DNA of 64,000 nucleotides from Molossus alvarezi (Eukaryota > Chordata > Mammalia > Chiroptera > Molossidae), in contig CM073887.1 of the NCBI GenBank assembly GCA_037176705.1, positions 29,143,501-29,207,500 on the forward strand, in the 5' to 3' direction. The notes below the pieces were generated by a model that saw only the letters and a list, made by a program, of their open reading frames with translations, was not told where the DNA came from and did not search any database. Of this stretch, positions 46,401 through 58,264 are shown piece by piece. Made by a program: the position numbers and the translations under genes. How positions within the stretch are numbered: the stretch's first letter is position 1; every line of letters starts with the position of its first letter.

Positions 46401-49400
46401 AGTGTCCATAGTATGAAAGGCATGTCACAAATGTTTTATGAGCCTTAGATTTCCACTTAAGAGTAAAACAGCTCAGTGGACACTATGTTACTGAGCTGGT
46501 GAGTTGATAGATTTTGACAGAAGCTGCTTAGTCACAGAGCTGTATCCTAAAGGACCCTTAATTGCCGATATCTGGAGAGCTTTCTTGGTGTGTCTCTGTT
46601 TTGCTGAAGAATAACTTTCCATTCTGCCCTAGGTGTCAGTACCTGTCTAGAAACATTCTGTGTGTCGGAAGGGAGAAGCCTGGGATTCCTTTGTAAGGGT
46701 GTAAAACTTTATTAATCTCCTGTTTTCAATTTTATAACTCACTCCTTCCATCAGCCATACCTGATGTGCCTGAAAGAGAAGCATAGACTGTTCAATTTCT
46801 GCAGAGGACAAACTGCTAGTCTCATGCCTGTGGGTGGGGCATTTGAGCCCAAACTCCCAAATGCCTGGTATTTGCAATTCATGAATCTTACCGAGTATTT
46901 TATTTTTTAAAGTATAGTTTACCTCTCTTCTGCTCTGCTTATTTTTTAACCACCTTCCTCTGTCTCTTTGTATCTTCCAAAAATGTAGATGTCATCTCCC
47001 GTCCAAAGAACTCACCTTTCCCACTTTATTTAAATTTGTAGTTTTGTGTCTTTTAAATTCTATATTGTCATTTCATGAACATCTTGAGAGGGAACAGATA
47101 AAAGCACATGGTTCATCTTTCATGTTTAATTGGAAATCCCAGGGCCCACAATTTAGTCACGATGATGCATTGCTTTACTGTGTTACTTAGTTTGGGGAGC
47201 ATTGGGAGAGGGTTGAGCAATGACTGAATAGAAGAAAGGTTAAGCTTGACAAGCAAATTCCTCCTTCACTTTTCCATTTCAGACCAACTTAGTGTAAATG
47301 CTCAATCTAACAGAATTTCTCTTTCTATTATTCTTCCACATGACAACTGGATTGAAGGCAGCGAGGACAAGGCTTATGTGATGAGTGTCTATTCTGTTGT
47401 GCTGTTTTCTCTGGGCCTAGTTAACTGCGTGGTGCTATCCATTGTCCCTGCTGGGCATCCAAATGCAGAGGTCAGAGCAAGTAAAATCATGCCTGTTCTC
47501 CGCTCCCTTCTGCATCAGCACCTCCAGGACCATGAAGGCCGTACTTAACCCACATCGCCCACCATTTCTTGGCGGCTGCTGCTGCCCATGTTAGGATGGG
47601 CAGACCTCGGGCAGCAGTTTCCATCTAGATCCACAAATAGGAAGTCGGGAGAACTCTTCCTTTTTCAGCTTTCCCTGGTGCCTATTAGAGCGTGGAATCT
47701 GCCCCCTACCTTCTACCTCCTTAAAATACCGTCTTCAGTCTGTTCATCAACAGTGGAGACAAGGATGATTTCTTCTGCTTTTTTTCCCTTTCCTTTTTTT
47801 CTTGAACAGGCTCATGTTTTGTATTTTATCTATGACTGACAATAGTGCCCTTTGTTCTGAGCTGTCCAAGACTAGATTGAGTATGTAAGAGAAGCTGAGG
47901 CATGTGAAAGAATCCAATAAAAAGTATTAACTAACATAAAGTCATTGACTCTATACCCTTCGCATCCTGGCATCGGATGTTCTCTTTCATGCCCCTGAGT
48001 CCCACAGGATAGTCAGGGCAGTCTGTGGGCCTGTGTTACCCCCATGACCTCTTCTCACGACCCAAGGATGCAAGGTTGCTGGCTTCCCGTTTTTTCTTCA
48101 TATCAGAGTGTCCCGTCAGGTCTTCCAGCCTATGGAAATGGGTCAGGGTTTGGGTGTTTTTTTTGTTTTGTCTGATAGAAGGGAGGCTAGAGGTTTGGGA
48201 GGATGTGACAAAAATTATTCTGCAGTTTGCATTACATTTTAATTACATGTAGGATTTTTTTAAAACTTAGGAGCCAATTATTTGGCATTAGAATTGTATT
48301 GTTAATTTTGACAACTCCCTGAGAAGACACCTTTAATAATCTCAGCAGAGAGACTTGAGGGAGAAGAGCAGAATTTATCAGTGTTCTCTAATCTCAGCTC
48401 TACCACATGTCTACTAATTTTCTCTAATTTATACTGTAGAGTGACTCCATTAAATTCTACTTGGTTATATGTAATTTTAGATCTTATTTTTGTTCCATGT
48501 TGTTAAGTGCTACGTCTGAGTCACATGGAAGGTAAATATAAGAAGGTTAGCAACCTCCTCAACTTAATTGATGTAAAGAAATAAATAGAGTCAACCAGCT
48601 TGAAAATTCTTTCTAGGCCACTGTATTATGTATATAAAATATAAATAATAGAATATACAATGATTACAGTGTATGATTTTACACTGCCAGGATTTAAAAT
48701 GTACAAACACCATGACATATTCTCTTTTTTTTTCATCTTCTACCTCTGTGCAATTTTGATCAAGTGAGTTACATTTCTTTCTGTATGTTCTCTTGACTTT
48801 TTAGTGTGAAGAATGCCAATATTACAATTTACATAAATAAAAAAAAAACTTCCCTCATCAGGGGAAAATCAGAAATACAGGCTGTGTCTGGTAACAGAAT
48901 TTGAGTCTTTTAAGTGTAGAAAATGAATTGCTTCTTTCCTAATTATGGTATTCAAGTGTGTGCAATTATTAAGTCACATTTGAATAGATATGAATATTTT
49001 CCTTATATCGAACACCATATGCAGTGTGCTTGAATGGTTTTGCCTGAAATATTATGCAAAAAAGGGACCTAAATTTTTTATTGAACTTATGAAGTGTTTA
49101 GAGTCTTTGACTAGAACAAGTTACTATCATTTATTTACAGCTGTCAACTTTGAATTATCTCAAGGGTTAATTATCCATTTTATGATTTGTCCATCCCCTC
49201 CCCACCTTCTCCCTCTTTCTGACGGCCTATTGGCCATCTTCCTATTTGATGGCACCTGAACCATGGTCTGGAAAAAGTACCAGTGTTAATGAAGTGCAAC
49301 GTGCCTCCATTAAATGCCTCTGAAAAGCTTGAATTAGTACTAGAATTATTATTTTTTGGATCCGAATTAACCTGTAATCATTTGTTCTGTATCATATCCA

Positions 49401-50910
49401 AGTACATGTCAGTCAAAAATGCTCTATGAGAAGAGTTTTTATCCTAAAAGTGACAATAGTTTGTTTTTAGGTACAGAGATGCATCTTAATATATTTAAGC
49501 ACTATAAGAGTAAAGCAAGCTTTTTAGATAATTAAAACCATGCATCATAATTCAAAATGTGAGAAAGCGACTACATTATACACATACTCCCTTGTCTATG
49601 TGTTGGAATTTTAAAATAATTTAAAGAATTACTTTATGAATAAGGAAAAATATGAACATTCTTGTACAAAGACAGAAAGTATAAATGTTCTTTCTGTAAC
49701 CCAGATGAAAGACGTGAGCACAGAATCATCTCCAAGAACCCTCACTGACCATACAGCAATAGATCCAAACCCAGAGATAAATAATAGCCTTCTGACCCAT
49801 GAAATGTTTTATTTGCCTAACATTAATAATAATAAAAAATAAAACAGGATTGCTGTATTGCTTTCTCCTGTTTCAGCCATGGCTGCCATGTTAGCACAGT
49901 TACCTCCCCTTCCATTCAGGCATTTGAGCGTGGTCAGTGTCCTCATGTTGAGGTGGGATGCCAGAAAGGGAGGGCAAACACGCCTAGTTCTAGTTCCTGT
50001 ATTTGGGGTAAAAAGTGATTTGAAATCTCACCAATTGAACTTCTCATGATCTGAGTCTGCCCTAGTAGTGGAAAATGGTATTTACTTTACCATGTATCTC
50101 ACTATTAAATTATATACCCAAGCAAGAATCATTGTGTATTAGCTATGCATTGGTAGAACTCCATTAAAAATTAGTTCAATATACGTCTTGGGATTTTATG
50201 AGTTAGTATGAGGAGCATCGTGCTCCAAAATATTTTGATTCGAGTCAGTGACAGTGAGAAGACCTTGCCTCTTTCTCTTCCCCTAACCTGAATTGTTGTT
50301 AAATAAAATAATAAAATAATAAAATTATATATGTAACATTTATATATAAAGAGTATTTTGTAAATCATAGGAGGAAATCCTTAAAACAGTTTTATCTCTT
50401 TATATCTAAAGTGCTTCAGAAATACAAAGTAGTTTTACTTTTATAATTAAGTTGAATAGGATGTGCATGATATCTCAAGCAACTACACCTCACCACTTGC
50501 CACTTCTTGTAAATACAAATAATCTAATTAGTGCAATGGTCCCATCTACTTGAGCTTGCTTTGTGAGGTATGAATAGACAAGGATATCCTTTAGCATAAT
50601 AGAATTAAGCTCCTGGGATTCTTCTGGGGAAATAGCACTGTTCTCTGCTAATCCTAGTGTATCTGTGAATTAGCACTCCTTTGCAGTTGAATACCCTGTT
50701 CCTACAGCATCTTTAAAAAAATGAAATGAGCAAGAATATTCTACTAACTAAAACAAAAGAAGATATATTCTCTTTTTATCTTGTTAAGATATATCTTTCT
50801 ATAAATACGTGAAAAGGACAAGGAACTAACTTATAGATGATTTAAAAAAACCATTTAATTATAGTTATCCCAAATAAACTTATCACAGGAAAAAAACGTC
50901 GAAGTATTAG
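46400..50910. other. Long stretch without a recognised feature
   Basis: 4.5 kb of mostly AT-rich DNA. The largest open frame is 100 codons (47,246-47,548, plus), with no known motif, no start-context or splice support. Other frames of 60-89 codons are equally unsupported. No SINE, young LINE or tRNA is visible. It is the longest low-repeat block in the window. Confidence 0.5.
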
Positions 50911-50929
50911 AAAGTTCAATATTACTTAA

Positions 50930-51142
50930 GTTTTTTTTTTTTATTGATTTTTAGAGAGAGAGGAGGGGAGAGGGAGAGAGAGACAGAAACATGGATGAGA
51001 GAGAACATCGATCCTCCACCTCCTGCATGCCCCCACGAGGGATTGGGCCCACAACCTGGGCATGTGCCCTGACTGGGAATCAAACCAGTGACCCTCTGGT
51101 GCATGGATCAATGCTCAACCCCTGAGCCACATCGGCCGGGCA
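50930..51142 (-). mobile_element. Ves-type SINE
   Basis: Antisense A-tail at 50,930-50,942, CT-rich part, head ending 'cacatcggccgggc'. The duplication AAAGTTCAATATTACTTAA (50,911-50,929) and AAAGTTGAATATTATTTAA (51,143-51,161) has two mismatches over 19 bp. Confidence 0.93.
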
Positions 51143-51161
51143 AAAGTTGAATATTATTTAA

Positions 51162-51955
51162 AATGCAGGAAACATGGCTATGGTGGTGGTTTGTCATTCT
51201 TTTCGTGACATAGCATCTAAGACTTCTCTGACATTTTGAACTTTCTCCACCCTGTGAGTTGTGCTAGAATGCAGTATGCCAGCTACTAGAGAGAGGAAAT
51301 GATAGAAACTCACTTTCCCATTATTCTTTGCAGCAAAGACAGCACATGACCCAAACTGTGCCAATGAGATGCATTCGTCCAGAATAAAAAGGGAATCTAG
51401 TGTGCAAGTATGTGTTACCTAGGGGCTCGCTCCAGGAAGTAGTGGCCTAGGTATCAGTGGCAGCTTTGGTGTCCAGAAATGGACAGTTGGCTGTGCCATT
51501 GACAGCATTTAGCATCTTATCAGTTGTGGCAACTATGCCATCAGGTGACTAACCACAGTGAAATGTGTGTTTTTTCTGTCTGTGTATTTTGAAAGTTGAT
51601 TTTCTACTTATCTTGGCAGTTATATGAACTAACCAAATCTATTTTTAGAAACATTTATTCTATAATCAGAATGACATGCTATTTTGTAGCTTGTATTTCA
51701 GATTCCTAACCAACTCATGATGGAATTAATAGATAAATGGTAATATTAACCACATTAAAATCCATTTAACACAAAATATTGATAAAATATAGTTATTTTA
51801 ATACTAAGGATGAAGAAAGTCAGCAAGTTATATTAACAAAATATTAACTAATAAGTTGGATTATCTTAATCAGTTTTTAATTAAAAAGTTGTACTTAAAT
51901 AAAAAATATTTTGACATATATTTATAGTGAAAAATATTTTAGTTTTATAGTGGGA
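51162..51955. other. No firmly recognised feature
   Basis: 51,200-51,560 has a non-random, repeat-like look ('tgacccaaactgtgccaatgagatgcattc'), possibly an ancient DNA-transposon or LTR relic, but I cannot name a family. Confidence 0.3.
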
Positions 51956-51959
51956 AAAA

Positions 51960-52180
51960 GAAGAAGGACCTCAGACACTGTCAAATGAATTGATATCTGG
52001 GTTTTCTAGTTTACACCATGTGGCTTTGGGTAAGTCATTTAAACTCTTTGGCTCTTGATTTCCTTCCTCATATAGAGAATAAGAGAGATGCCATTTATAT
52101 GTTTGTTGGATTAGAGGTAATATACTTCAAATGCTTATCACGGTGTTTATTGCATGAATGGTGTTCACAATAGCATATTA
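51960..52180 (+). repeat. MIR SINE
   Basis: Sense MIR order: 'gaaggacctcag', 'tggctttgggtaagtcatttaaactctttggc', 'gatttccttcctcatatagagaataa'. Confidence 0.65.
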
Positions 52181-52184
52181 TGTG

Positions 52185-53200
52185 CTATATGACTGGATAT
52201 TAATGAGTTATTTTGTTAAATTTTTCTGCCTTGATATGGGTTTTAGCTCAGTGTGGTTCTTAAATATCTATGGTGGAAGCTGAGCCAGTCTGCCCATGTG
52301 TGGTACCACCTAATATCTGCAACTGATGTCTGTGGTCTACTGTATTGATGATTTTATATGTATATATGCATTTTATATGTATATATGTATATATATTTAT
52401 ATATTGCTCTTGGTAATACAAGAAAAGGGGATATGGATTAGAAATCTGTTAGGTTGTTTGAATTACATTATAAAGTAAGAAAAACACTTTTGAAAAGTGT
52501 GACTCTTCATTCATGTTTGTATTTTGTCTCTTTCCTGACTAACTGTGCCAGGCATCATAGGCTGGCTTCCCTACCTTAATCTTACATTTTACATGGCTGC
52601 TTAAACTTAAGCTAAAGCTCTATGAAACAGGGAGAAATTGCATCTGTTCTTAACCCTTTAACATTGACTTTGGATACCTTTTGGTACAACACTAACCTCT
52701 GATAATTTCCTTGTTATGTGGTCTGACAAGATGTTCTAGCTATATCTTGTGTGTTTTTGCCCCAGATATATTTATATCTCTTTATTCACACTGACGATTC
52801 CTGCTTCCAAGTACAGAGAGAATAGCAGAATTACATTTCACATAACTATTCACTACTCTTATTTAATAATACCAATACTACTGCAACTATTATGATTCAA
52901 AAAAGAAATTACATATTTGTTCATATACTCTCCTCATTTCACCCTTTTTAATACATTATCAGAGCATATGGACTGGACATAATAATTTCTCTGTCTTCAA
53001 ACCCTCATTTAGTTTCAGTACTAATGCACATTTTTATTTACTGCTCACAGTAGGTCTTCATGTCAGCGTCTGCCCAGTCATTTTGTTTCTCTGAGACCTG
53101 AGCTGTATTAGATTCCTCTTCCAAATTATCTGTAGCTTATATACTTGAAAACCAGGTTAGCTTAATAAAAAACCTAGGTTTACATGTTCATTTTTTTACA
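52185..53200. other. No recognised feature apart from a TA/TG tract
   Basis: 52,353-52,405 is an interrupted TATATG microsatellite. The rest is AT-rich and unassigned. Confidence 0.45.
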
Positions 53201-53214
53201 ACCCTAAATATATT

Positions 53215-54230
53215 GCTCTGGGCTTTTTTTTTTTTGCTCTCTAGTTCTTTAAGTTGTGAGGTTAGATAGTCTATTAGATATTTTTCTTGTTTTTTGAGGT
53301 AGGCCAGTAGTACTATGAACTTCCCTCTCAGAACTGCTTTCGCTGCATCCCATAGATTTTGTGTTTTTGTGTCTTCATTTTCACTGGTTTCCAGGAAGTT
53401 TTTAATTTCATCCTTGATCCCCTCGGTAACCCATTCATTGTTTAATAACATGCTATTTAGCTTCCATGTGTTCAAATGTCTTTGTATGTTCTTCTTGCAA
53501 TTGATTTCTAGTTTCATGCCATTATGATCTGAAGATGCTTGATATGATTTCAGTCTTCTTGATCTTGTAGAGACTTGGATTGTGCCGTAACATGTGGTCT
53601 ATCTTTGAGAATGTCCCATGTGCACTTGAGAAGAATGTGAATTCTGTAGTTTTGGGGTATAATTCTTTGTATAAATCTATTAAATTTATTTGGTCTGGTG
53701 CTTCATTTAGAGTCTCTGTTTCCTTGCTAATTTTTTGTCTTGAGGATCTATCCAGTGATGTCAGTGGGGTGTTGAAGTCCCCCTGCTATGATTGTATTGC
53801 TATAGATTTCTACTTTGATGTCCTCCAGAAAATTTTAAATATATTTTGGTGCTCCTATATTGGGTGCATATATGTTTATCAAGGTTATATCTTACTGTTG
53901 GATACATTCTTTCAATATTATACAGTGGCCTTCTTTGTCTCTAGTTATGGCCTTCATTTTGAAATCTATTTTATCAGATATGAGTATTGCTACCCCTAGC
54001 TTTTTTTTTCCTTTCCGTTTGCTTGGAAGATTTTTTTCCATCCCTTCACTTTCAACCTATGTGAGTCTTTTGTTGTGAGGTGTGTCTCTTGTAAACAACA
54101 TATAGATGAGTCATGCTTTCTTATCTAATCAGCTACTTTGTGTCTTTTTTTGGGAGCATTTAGTCCATTTACATTGAAGGTGATTATTGATACGTACTTA
54201 TTTATTGCCATTTTTGTTTAGTGTGGTTAT
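53215..54230 (-). pseudogene. L1 ORF2 5' part (endonuclease and linker only)
   Basis: The endonuclease region is in broken frames (complement of 53,580-54,080). The longest piece, 53,517-53,188, is the linker with [15 protein letters not shown] and [26 protein letters not shown]. Homology stops after [11 protein letters not shown], beyond which the frame runs into unrelated DNA. RT catalytic motifs are absent. Confidence 0.8.
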
Positions 54231-54256
54231 ATTTCTCTTCCTATTTCTCCTGCTAA

Positions 54257-55177
54257 TTACAGCAGTCCTTTTAACATTTCTTGCAGTGTTGGTTTGGTGC
54301 TAATGTATTCCCTTAGCCTTTTTTTGTGTGTGTCTGAGAAGCTTTTTATTTGACTTTCTATTTTGAATGATAGCCTTGCTGGGTAGAGTAGTCTTGGATT
54401 CAGATCTTTGTTATTCATGACCTTGATTACTTCATGCCATTCCCTTCTGGCCTGTAGTGTTTCGGTTGAGAAGTCAGCTGAGAGCCTTATGGGATTTTCT
54501 TTGTAGGTAACCTGTTGCTTCTCTCTTGCTGATTTCAGGATTCTCTCTTTGTCTTGAATTTTTGGCACTTTGATTACTATGTGTCTTGATGTGGGCTTGT
54601 TTGGGTTCTTCTTACTTGGGGCTCTTTGTGCTTTTTGAACTTGAATCCCTTCTTCCTTCACCAAATTAGGGAAGTTTTCTGTCACTATTTCTTCAAATAT
54701 ATTCTCTAACCCTTGCTCATTTTCTTCTTTTTCGGGGACTCCTATGATGCGAATGTTATTACGTTTCCAGTTGTTCCACAGTTCTCTTAAGCTATTTTCC
54801 TGTTTTTTAAATTATTTTTTCCTTTTGGTTTTCTGATTGATTGATTTTTGTACCCTATCTTCTAATTCACTAAGCCGGTCCTCAGCTTCCTCTACTCTGT
54901 TATTTAGACTTTCCAATGTGTTCTTTATTTCTGATATGCCATTCTTTATTTCTTCTTGGTGGTTTTTAATTCTCCACTCGTTGATTTTCAATATTTTCAT
55001 GTCTTTACTTATGGTGCTCATGCCCTCACATATGCTGTTGAGCTTCCTCAGGATCATGGCTCTGAATTCTAGTTCTGTTAACTTGTTTAACTGCACCTCA
55101 CTTATCTCTATTGCAGTTGGGGTCTCTTGTTCTTTCATTTGGCTTTTGTTTCTGTTTTTCACCATTTTGGCTATCAC
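54257..55177 (-). pseudogene. L1 ORF1 relic (second copy)
   Basis: Two large frames. 55,177-54,812 is the basic start and coiled coil (NKLTELEFRAMILRKL, ESLNNRVEEAEDRLSELEDRV). 54,685-54,257 is the RRM end and C-terminal domain, with KERILKSAREKQQVTYK, QARREWHEV and the natural end LQEMLKGLL. The RRM start between them is frame-broken. Less damaged than the ORF1 at 27.1-28.0 kb, suggesting similar or younger age. Confidence 0.83.
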
Positions 55178-56125
55178 AGTGGGCTTTGGAGTCTGCCAAA
55201 TTTTCTGCTGTTTGTGGCTCCCTCTCCTGGGTTTGGATGAGGCAGGGAGGACCCACTTTAAACACCACTGTCAAGTTTTAACTTTCCTGATTAGAGTTGC
55301 TAGCCCAGGGAATGGTAGTTATCCTCTAGCTTTTTTGCCTGGAGGCTATTAGTAGTGGTCACCTGAAGAACCTTGGTTTCTGAGTTGCCTGAAAAACTCC
55401 CTCAGGTGCTCAATGTAAGAGGATTTCTGGAGAGTGGGGCAAATGCTGGTTGTTAATGGGCCTCAATTAGCATTTCAATGGCCACCGGGTGGTGTTGAAT
55501 CTCCGAGGGAGGGTCCTCCCCAGGGCTCTGGGAAGGAGTAAGATGATCAGAGTCTTATGTGGGTGCAACTCAGCAAAAGCTCGGAGTGTCCCCACACAGT
55601 TCTGGTCCAATCTGCTCTCCTTCTGCCGGAGCCCAAGGTGAGTGGCTGCTGCCAATTTAGACTCTTTCCAGGCTCTGTGCCATGGAGCCACCTGGACTTT
55701 AACCTGAGGTCACTGCTCTCAGTTAAGGGTGGCCGAGGCTGTGGCAGCTCCCAGCAGAGAGGTTGCAGGTCCCAGCCGAGGCAGCTGCTGGTCCCAGCTG
55801 AGGCCACAGGACCCAGCCGAGGCCGCTGGTCCCAGCTGAGGCCACAGCAGGTACCAGCAGGGGCCGCAGGTCCGAGCTGGGCCCCCTGGTCCCCACCGAG
55901 GACGCAGTAAGTCCCAGCCCAGGCCGCTGCGGACCATGGGCTTCTGGCCCCCTCTCGTGTCCTCGCAAGCCTACCAGGATTGAGTCAGTGTCCCTGGTTA
56001 TGTGGTCCTCCAAGCTGCCTTTCGGTTGCCCCTTTCTGACGATTTGTCTTTTTTTGTTGTAATTCCAGTTTGGTCCTGGGAGGTGGTCTGTGTAGCTTCC
56101 ATTCACTCCGCCGCCATTTATTCTC
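55178..56125 (-). promoter_or_regulatory. L1 5' UTR with internal tandem repeat
   Basis: The 5' end carries the YY1-like core (GCCGCCATTTA on the plus strand at 56,110-56,120). About 55,735-55,930 is a GC-rich array of degenerate units around 'ggtcccagctgaggccac'. That array is missing at the matching place of the L1 5' UTR at 28.05-28.86 kb. The sense strand is open for 127 codons from 56,106 to 55,723, rich in Gly, Ala, Pro and Leu over the repeat. I have no evidence it is translated. Confidence 0.65.
55735..55930. repeat. GC-rich degenerate tandem repeat in L1 5' UTR
   Basis: About eight to ten partial units of 18-24 bp built on 'ggtcccagctgaggccgc'. Units differ by several bases, so the array is not a fresh microsatellite. 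Confidence 0.8.
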
Positions 56126-56126
56126 T

Positions 56127-57845
56127 CTTCCTTAGATATTACATGATGTCTCTCTTTCTCTCTGTCTCCCCTGCTTCCTTTATCCCCCTCCCCACTCCTG
56201 TCTTCCTTCTCCTCTCCTTCCTTCTCCTCCTGACTTTCTTCTAAAGGTTAATGTGTGTTGAGGAAGTTGGCATGGAAAGGAGTTGTTATTTTGAAAATTG
56301 TTTTGGTTGATGAATCCAGTGTACCTGTGGATCACTTATACACCAGTCCTCTGGGGCCAGAAGTGGTCACAGCCCTGGCTGCCCTAGAATGAGGCCGGAT
56401 GGTGTCAGGGGGGAGGATACTGTTCTGGAAGAGTGGAGGACAGGGATGTCACCAAGCCCTCAGAAGCAAGGTGGGTTTACTAACTTGTAGGGATCTGAGA
56501 TGACCATGTATAAGCCATGGTGGTCCTGCGACATAGCAGATTGGTCGCCCATGGCAATAGTACTTAATTTACAAACCAAAAAGATGGATACAGCTGCTAT
56601 GATGGAAACTCAAACTCTCTCAGATTGTTTCCAGATCTAATTCTCCCACCTCAAACCCATGGATTGAAAGTTTCTTTCAATGTTATCATAAGTGTGTTAT
56701 ATATACATGCAAGCTTTTCTGCTAAGGGACCTAAAACTTTTATCAAAGTTGCTACATTTGAGGAAAAAGGAAACCAAAGTTTTCGAGACCTGCAGGCTCC
56801 GGCTGACACGAGCTCCATCACGGCCCCTCTCTGCGGAGTGTAGAGATGCAAAGAGCCGGATGATAAATGGCATGCTGCTACCATTCCATCTCCTAGGTGT
56901 CTTACGGCTCTGCAGACCAAATTGCGGTTATTCCTCTAGTCCGTAGATGTACAATCGAGATGGATATAATTAGTAGCTGGCAGGACTCTCACTTTGGTTT
57001 TCTGGTCCAGGAAATGAGAGTGATTATGGTAAGAAAAGCCAGATGGAAGTCTCTGAAACAGACTGTACCTAGAGAAGACAGTAAGTCAGAATCAGTGCCA
57101 TGTCCCATGTGGAATGTTAGAGATTCGTTCCTGAAAAGACGCAGTGTTCCTAGTTCCTCCTCACATATGATTTAATTCAAGAATGAAACCACTGCAATAA
57201 AAAAATGGATATTGACAGCAGACAGTGAGCTGCCTAAGCGTACTGAATTTGGAGCTCCATAGGAGGCCGCTGTGTGGGTGTGATATCTTTATTAGGAAAG
57301 CTTCCTCAGCTCTGGAAACTGGTACACAGCTAATGGTCTGGTGGCATGCTATTTTCCCTCTCCGTTAGCAAAGATCCGGACTGGTACGCATTTGGTGTCT
57401 TGCCCCAGAGCTATGATAACTTTCCTTCACATTTACAAATAGATCTACAGGAAATTTGGTCACCTTGTTATTCCTTAGATTAATTAGTTAACTCTATTGA
57501 TGAATCACATTAAGGCGACAGACAAATCGGTAATAGGAAGTACTTTCACTTACCTGGTAAGATTCATGGGCATCAAAGAGTAGAAAATAAATCTTGCAAT
57601 GATTCAGAGACCTGCCACGTCGTTGACTCGTTCAGGGCACCAATTATCTGGAGATGCCAGGACATTCTTTTAATGGAAGGACATATCATTCCATTGTATG
57701 TCTCCTACCACCAATAAAAGCCTCTCTAGGTCTTGTGGGGGTTTTGCGGTGGAATATTTATCTTCTTGGAATATGGCTTCATCCTATTTATTAGGTAATT
57801 CAAGGTTCCCAATTTTCAGCGGCCCCAGAGCACCCTGCAGCAGGT
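56127..57845. other. Unassigned; possibly more of the downstream ERV relic
   Basis: 56,140-56,235 is pyrimidine-rich. Beyond 56,250 the composition is less AT-rich and several 70-92-codon frames overlap. The region may be the upstream pol part of the class III ERV relic at 57.85 kb, but I can support that only by position. Confidence 0.3.
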
Positions 57846-57849
57846 CCAG

Positions 57850-58260
57850 GCTCTGCAGCTGCAGTTCTTCAGCTCAGTCATTTCATGTGATAGACTCCAA
57901 AGTGCTGGAGGTCAGTCAGGATGTGGTATTGAGTTTCCAAAAACAATAATAGGGGGAAAATGATAAGGTCTCCTACACTTCTGGAGAGAGGTTGTGATTT
58001 CAGTAGCACAAACCAGCAGTTTGTGATGTGCTACTGAGTCCCAGGGAAGACTGAGCACCTGACCACAGGATAGTGAGTGGCTATGGCATCCGAGCAGACC
58101 CAAGTGAATTTGTGGTCAGATGTGACCAAATAGCAGTCCGTTATCATGGAAATGGTACCTTTGTGATGGAGTCTAACCAAATGTAGAGTGTGCAAGTAAG
58201 TGATAGAAATAGTTGTGTCTACAGCATCTCACTGTTGTTGAATAAACTGCTTGCTGAGGT
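57850..58260 (+). pseudogene. Class III ERV pol relic (RT connection/RNase H region)
   Basis: The plus-strand nucleotide order resembles the part of an ancient class III endogenous retrovirus pol gene between reverse transcriptase and RNase H. Landmarks are 'agactccaaagtgctggaggt', 'ttgtgatgtgctactgagtccc', 'gactgagcacctgaccac' and 'gtccgttatcatggaaatggtac'. Multiple stops and indels break the frame, so no product is possible. Recognition is by word order. A second pol relic of similar type lies on the opposite strand at 62.5-62.8 kb. Confidence 0.5.
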
Positions 58261-58264
58261 GCAC

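Larger units (their letters stand above)
53215..56125 (-). mobile_element. L1 keeping its 5' half, 3' half absent
   Basis: Minus-strand L1 of the same family as 23.0-28.9 kb. It has a 5' UTR (56,125 to about 55,178), ORF1 relic, and ORF2 only from its start to the linker beyond the endonuclease. It ends at about 53,215 beside a 12-bp A-run in the sense direction (T-run at 53,225-53,236). No reverse-transcriptase part, Cys-rich part or 3' UTR follows. Since L1 insertions are normally cut at the 5' end, this shape is unusual. I found no convincing TSD. Confidence 0.82.

Noticed and set aside
47246..47548. 100-codon plus-strand frame as a possible exon
   Set aside because: No recognisable motif, splice signals or start context. 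Length is within chance expectation.
55735..55930. CRISPR-like or satellite array
   Set aside because: Units are degenerate and without spacers, and the array is internal to an L1 5' UTR in a mammalian genome.
53190..56150. TSD for the 3'-less L1 (shared TTACATG at about 53,178 and 56,143)
   Set aside because: Only 7 bp, the positions do not sit cleanly at the element ends, and chance is likely.
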